Under the pieces are notes generated by a model. That model was not told where the DNA came from and made no database searches. It worked only from the letters and a program-made list of their open reading frames with translations. This document shows, piece after piece, positions 50,327 through 59,284 of a stretch of DNA of 64,000 nucleotides (positions are counted from its first letter, which is position 1; each line of letters opens with the position of its first letter). Position numbers and translations under genes: made by a program. Source of the DNA: Syntrophales bacterium (GTDB lineage Bacteria > Desulfobacterota > Syntrophia > Syntrophales > PHBD01); the NCBI GenBank assembly GCA_035363115.1, contig DAOSEM010000012.1:37546-101545 (forward strand), in the 5' to 3' direction.

Positions 50327-51472
50327 ATGACCGAACGAGTCGCCATTGTGGGCGTGGCCCAGACCCGCTTCGCGCCGAAGCGGTCCGACGTCAACTACGG
50401 AGAGATGGCCTACGAGGCCATCTCCCAGGTTCTCAAGGACACGGGACTGGCCCTGCCCGGGGACATAGACAGCGCCATCAGCTGTTCTCACGACATCTGG
50501 GACGGCCAGACCATCTCGGACATCGGCATCACCGACGTCATCGGCGGACATCTCCGGGCGGAGGAAAAGATGGCCATGGACGGCTCGACGGCCGTCTTCT
50601 ACGGGGCCGTCGGAATTCTCTCCGGGGAATATTCCTGTACGCTGATCATGGCCCACACCAAGATGTCCCAGACCAACCGCAACATCGTCAACAACGTCGC
50701 TTTCGACCCCATCTACACAAGGATGCTCGGATTCGACTTCACCTCCGCCGCGGCCCTCCAGGCCCGGCGATACATGTACAAGTACGGCATCACACGGGAG
50801 GACGCGGCCCGGGTCGTCGTGAAGAACCTGGCCAACGCGAAGCTCAATCCTTTTGCCTCGCAGTCCGGCGACCTTACCGTCGCGGACGTCCTCTCCTCTC
50901 CCGCCGTGGCCCCGCCGCTGCACAAGCTCGACATCGCGCCGGACACCGACGGAGCGGTAGCCCTGATCCTCGCCTCGGAGGAGAAGGCCCGGAAGATCAC
51001 CGACAAGCCCGTCTGGATTCTCGGTATCGGGACCTGTTACGACGCCCATTACCTGGGCGACCGGGACCTGGCGGACAATTTCGCCCTGGAAAAGGCCGCT
51101 GGCCGCGCCTACGCCATGGCCGGCATCAAGAATCCCCGGCGTTCGGTGGATCTGGCGGAAGTGGGCGACGAGTTCTCCTACCAGGAACTGCTCTGGCTGG
51201 AAGGACTCGGCCTCTGCGACCGCGGGGATGCCGGGCGGTTCACCGCCTCCGGGGCTACCGCCATTGGCGGGAAGCTTCCGGTCAATGCCTCGGGAGGTCT
51301 CCTGTCGGGGGTTCCCGCCAACGTGGCGGGACTGAACCGGGTGGCGGAAGCGGTTCTCCAGCTCCGCGGAGAAGCGGGAGAGCGCCAGGTTAAAGGTGCG
51401 AACATCGCTGTCGCCCAGGGACACACGGGGTTCTGCGGCCAGCACCAGTGCGTCGTCGTACTCGGCAACTGA
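50327..51472 (+). CDS. Thiolase-like protein lacking catalytic residues (type a, module 1)
   Basis: This 381-residue thiolase-fold protein starts RVAIVGVAQTRFAP. Where thiolases have the nucleophilic Cys (CASG) it has AMDGSTAVFYG; the GHPxG loop is replaced by NASGGLLSGVPANVAG. A conserved ending GFCGQHQCVVV remains. It resembles the SCP2-thiolase/Ltp2-like families that work with DUF35 partners and can act as aldolases or structural subunits. AAGGAGG precedes the ATG at 50327. It forms module 1 with the type-b protein and two DUF35 genes and has a paralogue at 59450. Confidence 0.85.
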   Translation: MTERVAIVGVAQTRFAPKRSDVNYGEMAYEAISQVLKDTGLALPGDIDSAISCSHDIWDGQTISDIGITDVIGGHLRAEEKMAMDGSTAVFYGAVGILSGEYSCTLIMAHTKMSQTNRNIVNNVAFDPIYTRMLGFDFTSAAALQARRYMYKYGITREDAARVVVKNLANAKLNPFASQSGDLTVADVLSSPAVAPPLHKLDIAPDTDGAVALILASEEKARKITDKPVWILGIGTCYDAHYLGDRDLADNFALEKAAGRAYAMAGIKNPRRSVDLAEVGDEFSYQELLWLEGLGLCDRGDAGRFTASGATAIGGKLPVNASGGLLSGVPANVAGLNRVAEAVLQLRGEAGERQVKGANIAVAQGHTGFCGQHQCVVVLGN

Positions 51473-51488
51473 AGGACGGAGGTAAGCC

Positions 51489-52658
51489 ATGAAACGAAAT
51501 GTAGCCATCATCGGCGGCGGCCAGACCTGCCATGCAGCGCGCCGCCACGATGTGGACCAGGCGGAAATGGTCAATGAGGCGGTCCGCGCCGCGCTGAAGG
51601 ACGCCCGCATGACCATGGACGAGATCGACCTGGTCATCCTGGGTAATATGGAGTTCTTCGAAGGCGTCCACCTGACGGACTGCTGGCTTGTTCACGGGAC
51701 GGGAGCCTACGGGAAACAGGGCGTCAAGATCACCACGGGCGGGACCGTGGGCGCCACGGCCGTCTGCGCCGGGGCCCATCACGTGGCCAGCGGCCTTTTC
51801 GACAAGGTCCTCTGCATCGGCTTTGAAAAACAGGAGGAAGGCGATACGGGGGCCATCCTGAGCGGCGTCGCCAATCCCCTCTGGGGCCGCTCCATGGCCG
51901 GTGCGGCCGTGGGCTACTTCGCCATGATGGGATCCTCCTACATCGCCAACTGGGGCGCCACGGAAGAGCATTCCGCCATGGTGGCCGTCAAGGCCCGGCA
52001 GAATGCACGGAAGAACAAGTATGCCCACCTGAAACTCGACATCACCATCGAGGACGCCCTCAACTCCCGGATGCTGGCCTGGCCCATCCGGATGCTTGAC
52101 ATGTGCCCCGCCTCCAACGGCGCCTGTGCCATGATCCTGGCGGACGAGAAGACGGCAAAAGCCCGCTGCAAAAAACCCGTCTGGATCCGGGCCATGGAAA
52201 CGGCCCACAACGAGCAGTTCGAGCTCGATTGGCGGGACGTGAAGACGGAGCGCCTGATCTTCTCGAGGGCCGCTGCCGGCCGCCTCTACCGGAAGCTCGG
52301 TGTGGACGACCCGGCGAAGTACTTCGATGTCTTCGAGATCTACGAGCCGGCGACCTGGGCGGAGCTGATCTGGTACGAGGACCTGGGCCTCTGCGGACCC
52401 GGCGAGGGATTCCGGCTCATCGAGCAGGGCAAGACGAACATCGACGGACCGATTCCCGTCAATCCCTCCGGCGGCGTCCTGTCGACGAACTGCATCGGCG
52501 CGTCCGCCATGCTCCGCGTCTGGGAGGCGGCCCTGCAGATCCGGGGAGACGCCGGGGAGCATCAGGTGCCCAGGGACGTGCGCCGGGCCATGACGACGGC
52601 CTACGGCGGCACGAACTGGACGGTCATGACCGCCCTGTCCAAGACGCTGGAAGATTAA
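51489..52658 (+). CDS. Thiolase-like protein lacking catalytic residues (type b, module 1)
   Basis: This 389-residue thiolase-fold protein starts RNVAIIGGGQTCHAA. The nucleophile region reads KITTGGTVGATAV, with no Cys, and the GHPxG loop reads VNPSGGVLSTNCIGAS, with no His. It is only distantly like its type-a neighbour but clearly paralogous to 60601-61761. It likely forms a heteromer with type a and the two DUF35 proteins. Genes are 16 nt apart and share direction. The reaction is unknown; retro-aldol or thiolytic cleavage are the obvious candidates. Confidence 0.85.
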   Translation: MKRNVAIIGGGQTCHAARRHDVDQAEMVNEAVRAALKDARMTMDEIDLVILGNMEFFEGVHLTDCWLVHGTGAYGKQGVKITTGGTVGATAVCAGAHHVASGLFDKVLCIGFEKQEEGDTGAILSGVANPLWGRSMAGAAVGYFAMMGSSYIANWGATEEHSAMVAVKARQNARKNKYAHLKLDITIEDALNSRMLAWPIRMLDMCPASNGACAMILADEKTAKARCKKPVWIRAMETAHNEQFELDWRDVKTERLIFSRAAAGRLYRKLGVDDPAKYFDVFEIYEPATWAELIWYEDLGLCGPGEGFRLIEQGKTNIDGPIPVNPSGGVLSTNCIGASAMLRVWEAALQIRGDAGEHQVPRDVRRAMTTAYGGTNWTVMTALSKTLED

Positions 52659-52668
52659 GGAGGATACC

Positions 52669-53175
52669 ATGGCGACAAAAGACAAAGAATGGATCTCCAT
52701 CCCCATGACGGTGGATGTGCCATACCGATTCGCGGCGGGGGGGTACCTGACCAAGTGCCTGACGGAGCTCCGGGACAATGGAAAGATTTTCGCAGTCGAG
52801 TGCCCGAAGTGCAAGCGGGTTCAGCTGCCGCCGCGGGTCGTCTGCGCGGAATGCCACGTGAAAAATGAAAAGTGGGTCGAGCTGCCCCACGAGGGGACCC
52901 TGATGAACTTCACCATCATGTACCTTCCCCTGACGGACCCCACCACCGGCAAGCCCCATGAGCCTCCCTTCGTCTACGGCTCCGTCCGGCTGGACGGCGC
53001 CACGTCGGTCCTGGACCACATGGTGGAGGTCGAGCCCGACATGGACAAGGTCTGGGTGGGCATGCGCTGCCGGCTGGTCCTCCGCCCAAAGGAAGAGCGG
53101 ATCGGTGACCTGAGCGACATCCGCTACATCGAGCCCCTGCCGGGGCAGAAGAAGCCCCAACCGAAATCGCGATGA
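52669..53175 (+). CDS. DUF35 OB-fold/zinc-ribbon protein (type c, module 1)
   Basis: This 168-residue protein has a rubredoxin-like zinc ribbon (VECPKCKRVQLPPRVVCAECH) and an OB-fold (GTLMNFTIMYLPLTDP...PPFVYGSVRLDGATSVLDHMVEV). DUF35 proteins bind thiolase-fold partners and help present acyl-CoA. Its paralogue is at 61778-62257. It follows type b by 10 nt, with AAGGAGGATACC before the ATG. Confidence 0.9.
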   Translation: MATKDKEWISIPMTVDVPYRFAAGGYLTKCLTELRDNGKIFAVECPKCKRVQLPPRVVCAECHVKNEKWVELPHEGTLMNFTIMYLPLTDPTTGKPHEPPFVYGSVRLDGATSVLDHMVEVEPDMDKVWVGMRCRLVLRPKEERIGDLSDIRYIEPLPGQKKPQPKSR

Positions 53176-53192
53176 AGGGGAGGAATGACAAG

Positions 53193-53648
53193 ATGGAAAA
53201 CAAGACGGAATACAAACCCTTCGAAGTGGACCAGCACCTGACGGCCCATGGAAACTACTGGGCAGGCAAGGCGGGGAGCCGTTTTTTCACATCCCTCCGG
53301 GACCGGAAAAAGCTTCTCGGGTCGCCCTGCAAGGCCTGCAACAAGGTCTTCTGGCCCCCCCGGTCCGTGTGCACGTTCTGCTTCGGCGAGTTGAAGGACA
53401 TGGTCGAGATCGGCCCCCTGGGGACCGTGGAGACCTTCACCCTCGTGACCTACGCCGAGCCGATCCAGCCGCGGACGGCGCCGTTCATCTATGCGGTCAT
53501 CCGGCTCGACGGCGCCGACACGGGCATGGCTCATTTCCTCGACGAGGTCGAGTTCGGCAATGTCCACATCGGCATGCGGGTTCAGCCCGTGTTCGCGAAA
53601 GACCGCAAGGGGAACATCCTCGACATTCAATACTTCAAACCCCTCTGA
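53193..53648 (+). CDS. DUF35 OB-fold/zinc-ribbon protein (type d, module 1)
   Basis: This 151-residue protein has SPCKACNKVFWPPRSVCTFCFGELKDMVEIGPLGTVETFTLV and an OB-fold with FIYAVIRLDGADTGMAHFLDEV. It is closer to 58829-59284 than to its neighbour, so two DUF35 lineages exist, one of each per module. The ATG at 53193 has GGGGAGG 8 nt upstream; the ATG at 53172 overlapping the previous stop is possible. Confidence 0.88.
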   Translation: MENKTEYKPFEVDQHLTAHGNYWAGKAGSRFFTSLRDRKKLLGSPCKACNKVFWPPRSVCTFCFGELKDMVEIGPLGTVETFTLVTYAEPIQPRTAPFIYAVIRLDGADTGMAHFLDEVEFGNVHIGMRVQPVFAKDRKGNILDIQYFKPL

Positions 53649-53665
53649 GAAACGGAGAGAAGACC

Positions 53666-54688
53666 ATGGAAGAAAAAGAAAAGCGGTGTTTCCTGGCGTC
53701 CTTCGACGGCGTTCCCGGAGCGGAGCGGAATCCCGCGAACTATCAGCGCCGGGACGATGCCAGCCACATCTACACGGAAGGCGACTACTATGAATGGTGG
53801 TACGTGGACTGCTCCTTCGACAACGGCTACCACATGGTGCTCACGTACCACTACCGGAACCAGTTCATGAACCCCATCATTCCCACCACCCAGCTGATGA
53901 TCTACCGGCCCGACGGCACGCAGACGGCGCGCTACGCCGTGTGGAAGCCCGAAGAGACCTATGCCGGTCCCGACTGGTGCGACGTCCGCATGGGCGACAG
54001 CTGGCTCAAGGACCTGGGCGGCGGCCGCTACGAGCTGTCCATGATCATCAACAAGATAGGCGCAAGGCTCGTTCTCAAGAACGTCGTCCCCGGCTGGAAG
54101 CTGGGAACGGGATTCAACTACAAGAACGAGGAGACGGGGAAGGTGGCCGGCTGGGTCGTTCCCGTTCCCTACGCGGAGGTCGAGGGCGAGCTGTACATGA
54201 AGGAAGGGACGATCCCCGTGAAGGGGGCCGCCTACCACGACCACAACTGGGGGAACGCCCGGATGCACGAGATCTGCTCGTCCTGGTACTGGGGCCGCGT
54301 CCACAACGGCGACTACTGCCTCGACTACGGGTGGGTGCTGCCGCGGGACCCCGAGGCTCCCGTCTTCGCGCCCCTGCTCATCGCCCGGGGCAATGAGATC
54401 GTTCTCTCAACGAACATCATGCACACGGAGCTCGGGAACTTCACGAAGGATCCCAAGATCGGGCAGGAGTACGCAAAGAGTCTCGTGATCACAACGGACA
54501 ACCTGGGCGTGAAGATGAAACTGGCCATCGACACGACCCGTCTCGTGGAGACGATGCAGCTTCCCAAGGCGGCCGCCTGGGACCAGTATTATTTCCGGTT
54601 CCTCGGCGACTATACGATGGATATCGAGATCGACGGAAAGAAGGACTCCGTCAAGGGGGAGCTGCTCCACGAATTCATGGTCCTGTAA
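53666..54688 (+). CDS. CrtC/AttH-like lipocalin-fold hydratase or cyclase-like protein
   Basis: This 340-residue protein shows the CrtC/AttH signature EWWYVDCSFDNGYHMVLTYHY near the N-terminus and GAAYHDHNWGNARMHEICSSWYWGRVHNGDYCLDYGWV in the middle. Relatives include carotenoid 1,2-hydratase and pericyclase or cyclase-like enzymes that act on isoprenoid or polyketide chains. No signal peptide is visible, so it is probably cytoplasmic, unlike AttH. It lies between module 1 and a phytoene-desaturase-like flavoprotein, which suggests a hydrophobic, possibly isoprenoid substrate. Confidence 0.75.
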   Translation: MEEKEKRCFLASFDGVPGAERNPANYQRRDDASHIYTEGDYYEWWYVDCSFDNGYHMVLTYHYRNQFMNPIIPTTQLMIYRPDGTQTARYAVWKPEETYAGPDWCDVRMGDSWLKDLGGGRYELSMIINKIGARLVLKNVVPGWKLGTGFNYKNEETGKVAGWVVPVPYAEVEGELYMKEGTIPVKGAAYHDHNWGNARMHEICSSWYWGRVHNGDYCLDYGWVLPRDPEAPVFAPLLIARGNEIVLSTNIMHTELGNFTKDPKIGQEYAKSLVITTDNLGVKMKLAIDTTRLVETMQLPKAAAWDQYYFRFLGDYTMDIEIDGKKDSVKGELLHEFMVL

Positions 54689-54721
54689 CAAGCCATACCG
54701 CATAGAAAGGAAAAGAAAGTC

Positions 54722-56248
54722 ATGACATCCGCAAAGAAATACGACGCCATCGTGATCGGCGCAGGGGTCGGAGGGCTCTCCGTGGCCACCCTGCTCGCCA
54801 AGGAAGGCAAAAAGGTCCTCGTTCTCGAGCAGCTCGACCGGCCGGGGGGACGGGCCCTCTCCATCCAGGGGAAGGAAATCGCCGACAAGGGGCTCGACTG
54901 GTACAAAAAGGTCCTGGCCTCCCAGTTCACCTACATCGCGGACTCCGATCCGGCGATCGAGAAGATCCTGGCGGACCGCATGCTCGACGGCTACACCCTC
55001 GACATCGGCTATCACGCCATCAGCGCCAACGGGGCCGGCTACATGCTGGACTTCGAGGACCTGATCGGGGGGCTCCCCGAGGTGGCAAAACACGGGGCCA
55101 TGTACGGAAACTACTTCAAGGGAACACTCTACCGCGACGTCGCCGGGACCTTCGTCGATCCACAGCTCAAGAAGATCGGCAAGGAGATGAAAATCCCCTT
55201 CCTGGCCTTCTATTACGAGGCCTACGGCCTCCCGGAAGAGGAAATCGACCGCCTGGAGAAGGTCTCCTTCCAGCAATGGGCCGAGGAAAAAGGCATCACG
55301 AAAAGCGACATCCTCTTCGACCACCTGCACTCCGTGGGGACCCTCTTCTCAACGATCAACGACCCGAAGGACATCTCCATGGGGGACATCTTCCGCTACT
55401 TCAAGCACGCTTTCGGCCCCAAGCTGACCCGGAACGTCCTGGGCTGGGTCGGCGGGTTCGTCGGCAACGGCACCATGGAGTGGTCCAAGGCCATCGTTGA
55501 GAAGCTCAAGGGGTTCGGCGGCGAGATCCGCTACCAGTCCAAGGTCCTCGAGATCAAGGTGGACGGCGGCAAGGTAACCGGCGTCCGGGTCGAGACCCCC
55601 GCCGGGGAAGAGACGTTCCTGGCCGACACGGTGGTCAGCAACATCCCCGCCCAGCACACCTTCAAGGTCATCGACCGGAAGTACTTCCCCGAGGCCTGGT
55701 CGACGAAGGTCGAGTCCATGTACGGATACGGCAGCTACGCCCCCTACATGGGTCTCAACAAGCTCGTCATGCCCGAGGAAGAGGCGAAGATGGGCCTCAA
55801 GAACACCTGCATCCTTCCGAAATCGGAGGGCTTCGACTACGACGTGTACATCTGCTGGAACATCCAGTCCGCCGTGGATCCGTCCGTGGCGCCGGCCGGG
55901 AAATACCTGTACACGGCCTACCTGCCCCTGACGGAGAAGGAGTCCCGGAATCCGGAACTGGTGAAGAAGATCGTCGCACGGCTTCCGGAGTTCATGGAGG
56001 AGATCTACCCCGGCTTCAAAAAGAGCATCGACTGGAAGCTCGACCTGGTCTGCTGGAAGCTGGAAGGCGTCGCCAAGAGCATCAACCAGGCGGGGACCCA
56101 GAAGGTGCCCGTCCGGTCAGAGCACGTAAAGGGTCTCTTCTTCGCCGGCGATACCGCCAAGGGCTACGGCGTGGCCATGGACTGCGCCATCGCCTCGGGC
56201 GTGATCTGTGCGGGGGAGATTCTGGGCAAGGACTTCGGCATCCGTTGA
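54722..56248 (+). CDS. Phytoene-desaturase/retinol-saturase-like FAD oxidoreductase
   Basis: This 508-residue flavoprotein opens with the dinucleotide motif YDAIVIGAGVGGLSVATLLAKEGKKVLVLEQLDRPGGRA and closes with VKGLFFAGDTAKGYGVAMDCAIASG, the two ends of the carotenoid desaturase/retinol saturase fold. It could reduce or desaturate a C=C bond in the pathway intermediate. It follows the CrtC-like gene by 33 nt and is the last gene before a 400-bp gap. Confidence 0.85.
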   Translation: MTSAKKYDAIVIGAGVGGLSVATLLAKEGKKVLVLEQLDRPGGRALSIQGKEIADKGLDWYKKVLASQFTYIADSDPAIEKILADRMLDGYTLDIGYHAISANGAGYMLDFEDLIGGLPEVAKHGAMYGNYFKGTLYRDVAGTFVDPQLKKIGKEMKIPFLAFYYEAYGLPEEEIDRLEKVSFQQWAEEKGITKSDILFDHLHSVGTLFSTINDPKDISMGDIFRYFKHAFGPKLTRNVLGWVGGFVGNGTMEWSKAIVEKLKGFGGEIRYQSKVLEIKVDGGKVTGVRVETPAGEETFLADTVVSNIPAQHTFKVIDRKYFPEAWSTKVESMYGYGSYAPYMGLNKLVMPEEEAKMGLKNTCILPKSEGFDYDVYICWNIQSAVDPSVAPAGKYLYTAYLPLTEKESRNPELVKKIVARLPEFMEEIYPGFKKSIDWKLDLVCWKLEGVAKSINQAGTQKVPVRSEHVKGLFFAGDTAKGYGVAMDCAIASGVICAGEILGKDFGIR

Positions 56249-56252
56249 GATT

Positions 56253-56323
56253 GGCCTTGAAAAAGGCCGGATGCTGCGTCGCGCGGCACCCTCGTCGTTG
56301 CGACGTACGAAGAAATGTACGTC
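56253..56323 (-). repeat. Palindromic intergenic repeat, half copy R4
   Basis: The complement (GACGTACATTTCTTCGTACGTCG through GACGCAGCA to CCTTTTTCAAGGCC) matches the right half of R1/R3. It is the most diverged copy. Confidence 0.5.
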
Positions 56324-56517
56324 AAAACAAAGCGTTGGGCGCGGGGGCTGCCACGGGGATTCCCGCTGTCGCGGACGCTTTTCCCGTGATGCGTCATCAA
56401 CAACCAGAGAGGCTTGAGGGATGGGAAAAACGTCCTGATTGCTCCTCTGGGAACCCCCGGTCGCGCCCCCGCGAACGTCGGTCGGGGAGAGGGGGCTTCC
56501 CGGAGCGCGAAGATAGA

Positions 56518-56569
56518 AAAATAGGTCAGATTTATTTTTGCGCTGCAAAAAAAAGATCTGACCTATTTT
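56518..56569. repeat. Long inverted repeat (MITE-like or terminator)
   Basis: AAAATAGGTCAGAT (56518-56531) and ATCTGACCTATTTT (56556-56569) are perfect 14-bp inverted repeats enclosing a second TTTTTGC/GCAAAAA pair. Such AAATAGGTC-type palindromes are known near REP-associated transposases; none is present here. Confidence 0.6.
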
Positions 56570-56654
56570 CCGCCCGGTTGCGCACCCGCGCCGGAGACCA
56601 TCCGTTAACAAAAGGCTGTCCATAAATATAGAACAGAAAGGATCCTCAAGAACC

Positions 56655-57878
56655 ATGCAACCAAACGACGTTGTCATTGTCAGCGCGGTTCGGACGCCCT
56701 TCGGGCGGTTCGACGGCGTTCTGCGCTCTATTTTGAGCATCGACCTGGGGGTCAAGGTGCTCCAGGAAGTCGTCCGCCGGATCGGCCTCGACCCGGCGAA
56801 GGTGGACGAGGTGTATTACGGAACCTGCATTCCCGCGGAATACGCCATTTACACGAACGTACCGGCCCGGCAGATCACGCTCCTGGCCGGGTTTCCGGAG
56901 AGCAACATCTCCCTGACCATCGACCGGGCCTGCTGCTCCTCCATGACGGGGATGCGCCTGGGCTATCGGGCCATCAAGTCCGGGGACGCGGAGGTGGTGA
57001 TCGCCTCGGGTGCGGAGAACATGGGGAACGTTCCCCTGATCGCCAGCGCGGCCAAGGCGCGTTGGGGAAGCCGCCTGGGGCACATCGAGCTGGAGGACGT
57101 CCTGTTCGAGCTGGGGTACGGCCGGAAGGGATTCGCCCCCGTGGCCACCGACGCGGGGCACGTCTCCCTGGAGTACGGGGTGACCCGGGAGATGCAGGAC
57201 GAGTGGGCCGTGGCCAGCCACCGGAAGTACTTCCAGGCGTATGCCTCCGGGAAGTACAAGGTCGGTGAGGAGCTGATGCCCCTGGAGATTCCCCAGAAGG
57301 GCAAGGCTTCGCTGGTGATGGACCGGGACGAATCGCCCCGGGAAAACCTGAATCTGGAGAAGATGTCCGCCCTCAAGCCCGTCTACGGGAGCCCGACGGT
57401 CACCGCCGGCAACGCCCCGGGGCTCAACTCCGGCGCCTCGGCGATCGTGCTGATGTCTCGCCGGAAGGCCGATTCCCTGGGACTGGAGGTCCTGGGGGAG
57501 GTGGTGGCATGCGAGGCCGCGGCGGGGACGCCGAAGTACATGGCCAACGTGCCGGCCCAGGCGATCGAAAAGATGTTCGCCCGGACGGGGAACCGGATCG
57601 ACGACGTGGACGTGATCGAGATCAACGAGGCCTTCGCCGCGGTCACGCTGGTGTCGCTGCGTCTCCTGGCCGGGAAGGACCCGGAGAAGGAGAAGGCCCT
57701 GCAGGCGAAGGCGAACGTCAACGGCGGGGCCATTGCCATCGGGCATCCTGTCGGGGCCAGCGGCGCCCGGATCGCCATGACGATGATGTACGAGCTCCGG
57801 CGTCGCGGCGGCGGCCTCGGCGTGGCGGCTATTTGCGGCGGCCTGTCCCAGGGAGAGGCGCTCTTGCTCAAGGTGTAA
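56655..57878 (+). CDS. Thiolase (acetyl-CoA acyltransferase)
   Basis: This 407-residue thiolase has the nucleophile region TIDRACCSSMTGMRLGYRA (Cys near 93-94), NVNGGAIAIGHPVGASGARI with the catalytic His, and ICGGLSQGEALLL at the end. The expected residues are present, so it should be active on a 3-oxoacyl-CoA. It begins the second unit after the gap and is followed by BKACE and thiolase-like module 2. Confidence 0.93.
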   Translation: MQPNDVVIVSAVRTPFGRFDGVLRSILSIDLGVKVLQEVVRRIGLDPAKVDEVYYGTCIPAEYAIYTNVPARQITLLAGFPESNISLTIDRACCSSMTGMRLGYRAIKSGDAEVVIASGAENMGNVPLIASAAKARWGSRLGHIELEDVLFELGYGRKGFAPVATDAGHVSLEYGVTREMQDEWAVASHRKYFQAYASGKYKVGEELMPLEIPQKGKASLVMDRDESPRENLNLEKMSALKPVYGSPTVTAGNAPGLNSGASAIVLMSRRKADSLGLEVLGEVVACEAAAGTPKYMANVPAQAIEKMFARTGNRIDDVDVIEINEAFAAVTLVSLRLLAGKDPEKEKALQAKANVNGGAIAIGHPVGASGARIAMTMMYELRRRGGGLGVAAICGGLSQGEALLLKV

Positions 57879-57963
57879 CGTACGGTTCCAGCGGCCGGCC
57901 CCGCATCGCCGATGCGGGGCGCCGCCGGATCGCAGAATATCGATAGAAGGAACGGGAGTCTTT

Positions 57964-58824
57964 ATGAACAGAAAAGTAATCGTAACCTGTGCGCTCGTCG
58001 GATCGTCGACGCGCAAGAACCAGAACCCCAACACGCCCTACTCGCCGGAGGAGCTGGCCGACGCGGCGGAGCTGGCCTACAGGGCGGGCGCAGCCATGGT
58101 GCACGTCCACGCCGTGGAGGACGACGGCGCTAATTCCATCCGGATTGAGCGGATCAAGGAAAGCCACGACGCCATCAAGGCGCGGGTCCCGGAGCTGATC
58201 GTCAACATGACCTCGGCCCTCGGCCCGGGGGCGACGCCGGAACTGCGTCTCGAGCAGATGGAAGCGGTGCGGCCCGAGATGTCCTCCCTCAACATGGCCA
58301 CCATGAACTTTGCCGCCGTGAACCGGAAGACCGGTGAAGTCCTCGTGGACTACACGTTTGAAAACTCCCTCATCATGGTGGCCAAATTCGCCGCCCGGAT
58401 GAAGGAGATCGGAACCAAGCCGGAAATCGAGGTCTACTCCTCGTCAGGAATCGACAACTACCACGCCATCGCCGGCGGCGGCTCCTTCACGGAGCCCGTC
58501 AACTTCAACTTTGTGTGGGGGGTCTGCGGGGGGAATTCCTTCCGGCCGGGCACCTTCATCGCCATGGCCTCCTCCCTGCCGCCGGGAGCCAACTTTACCA
58601 CCTGCGGCGTCGGAAACGACGAATGGCCGGCCATCACCCAGTCGATTCTCTGCGGCGGCCACGTTCGCGTAGGCCTGGAGGACAACATCCGGATGCCCGA
58701 TGGGGCGCTGGCCAAAGGCAACTACGAGCTCGTGGAGCATGCGGTCCGCATCGTCCGGGCCCTGGGCCACGAACCGGCCACGCCGGACGAGGCGCGGGCG
58801 ATCATGGGAACCATCAAGAGGTGA
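57964..58824 (+). CDS. BKACE-family beta-keto acid cleavage enzyme (DUF849)
   Basis: This 286-residue TIM-barrel protein has VIVTCALVGSSTRKNQNPNTPYSPEELADAA, the metal-binding AAMVHVHAVEDDG, NMTSALGPGATPELR, and GGHVRVGLEDNIRMPDG. BKACE enzymes condense a beta-keto acid with acetyl-CoA and split it to a new CoA ester plus acetoacetate; the founding member is 3-keto-5-aminohexanoate cleavage enzyme. Substrate here is unknown. It abuts a DUF35 gene (4 nt), tying it to module 2. Confidence 0.92.
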   Translation: MNRKVIVTCALVGSSTRKNQNPNTPYSPEELADAAELAYRAGAAMVHVHAVEDDGANSIRIERIKESHDAIKARVPELIVNMTSALGPGATPELRLEQMEAVRPEMSSLNMATMNFAAVNRKTGEVLVDYTFENSLIMVAKFAARMKEIGTKPEIEVYSSSGIDNYHAIAGGGSFTEPVNFNFVWGVCGGNSFRPGTFIAMASSLPPGANFTTCGVGNDEWPAITQSILCGGHVRVGLEDNIRMPDGALAKGNYELVEHAVRIVRALGHEPATPDEARAIMGTIKR

Positions 58825-58828
58825 AAAC

Positions 58829-59284
58829 ATGTCTGAATGGTTGAAGGAAGTGGAGCCCCTGACGCTGAAGGGGCAGATCTCGGTGCCGTATTCCTGGTGG
58901 ACCGGGGAGACGGCGGGTCGGTTTCTCAAGACGCTCCGGGACGAGCGGAAGATCCTGGGGACGCGGTGCGGGTCCTGCGGCAAGGTGTACGTTCCGGCGC
59001 GGAAGAGCTGCAGCCGCTGCTTTGTGGACATGGACGAGTGGGTGGAGGTCGGCGGCGAGGGGGTCATCGAGGCCTTCACGGTCGTCCGGTACGGCCACCC
59101 GGTGCAGCCGGTGGAGACGCCGTTCGCCTATGCCCTGATCAAGCTGGACGGGTCGGACGTGGGATTTCTGCACCTGATCAAGAAAGACCTGGAGAAGATC
59201 GGGATCGGGAAGCGGGTGAAGGCGGTCTTCAGGGAAGAGCGGACGGCCCACATCCTCGACATCGATTCATTTGAACTGACGTAA
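58829..59284 (+). CDS. DUF35 OB-fold/zinc-ribbon protein (type d, module 2)
   Basis: This 151-residue protein has LGTRCGSCGKVYVPARKSCSRCFVDMDEWVEVGGEGVIEAFTVV and FAYALIKLDGSDVGFLHLIKKDL. It pairs by similarity with 53193-53648. From about here to 62257 the codons shift towards GCG, ACG, TCG and GGG, unlike the GCC/ACC-rich module 1, hinting at separate origin. Confidence 0.9.
   Translation: MSEWLKEVEPLTLKGQISVPYSWWTGETAGRFLKTLRDERKILGTRCGSCGKVYVPARKSCSRCFVDMDEWVEVGGEGVIEAFTVVRYGHPVQPVETPFAYALIKLDGSDVGFLHLIKKDLEKIGIGKRVKAVFREERTAHILDIDSFELT

Larger units (their letters stand above)
56249..56654. other. 406-bp intergenic region
   Basis: No gene is supported. It holds half-repeat R4 (56253-56323) and a long AT-rich hairpin (56518-56569). 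A promoter for the thiolase at 56655 is likely here but was not identified. Confidence 0.5.

Noticed and set aside
56518..56569. A complete insertion sequence
   Set aside because: Only a palindrome is present; no transposase gene or target duplication was seen around it.
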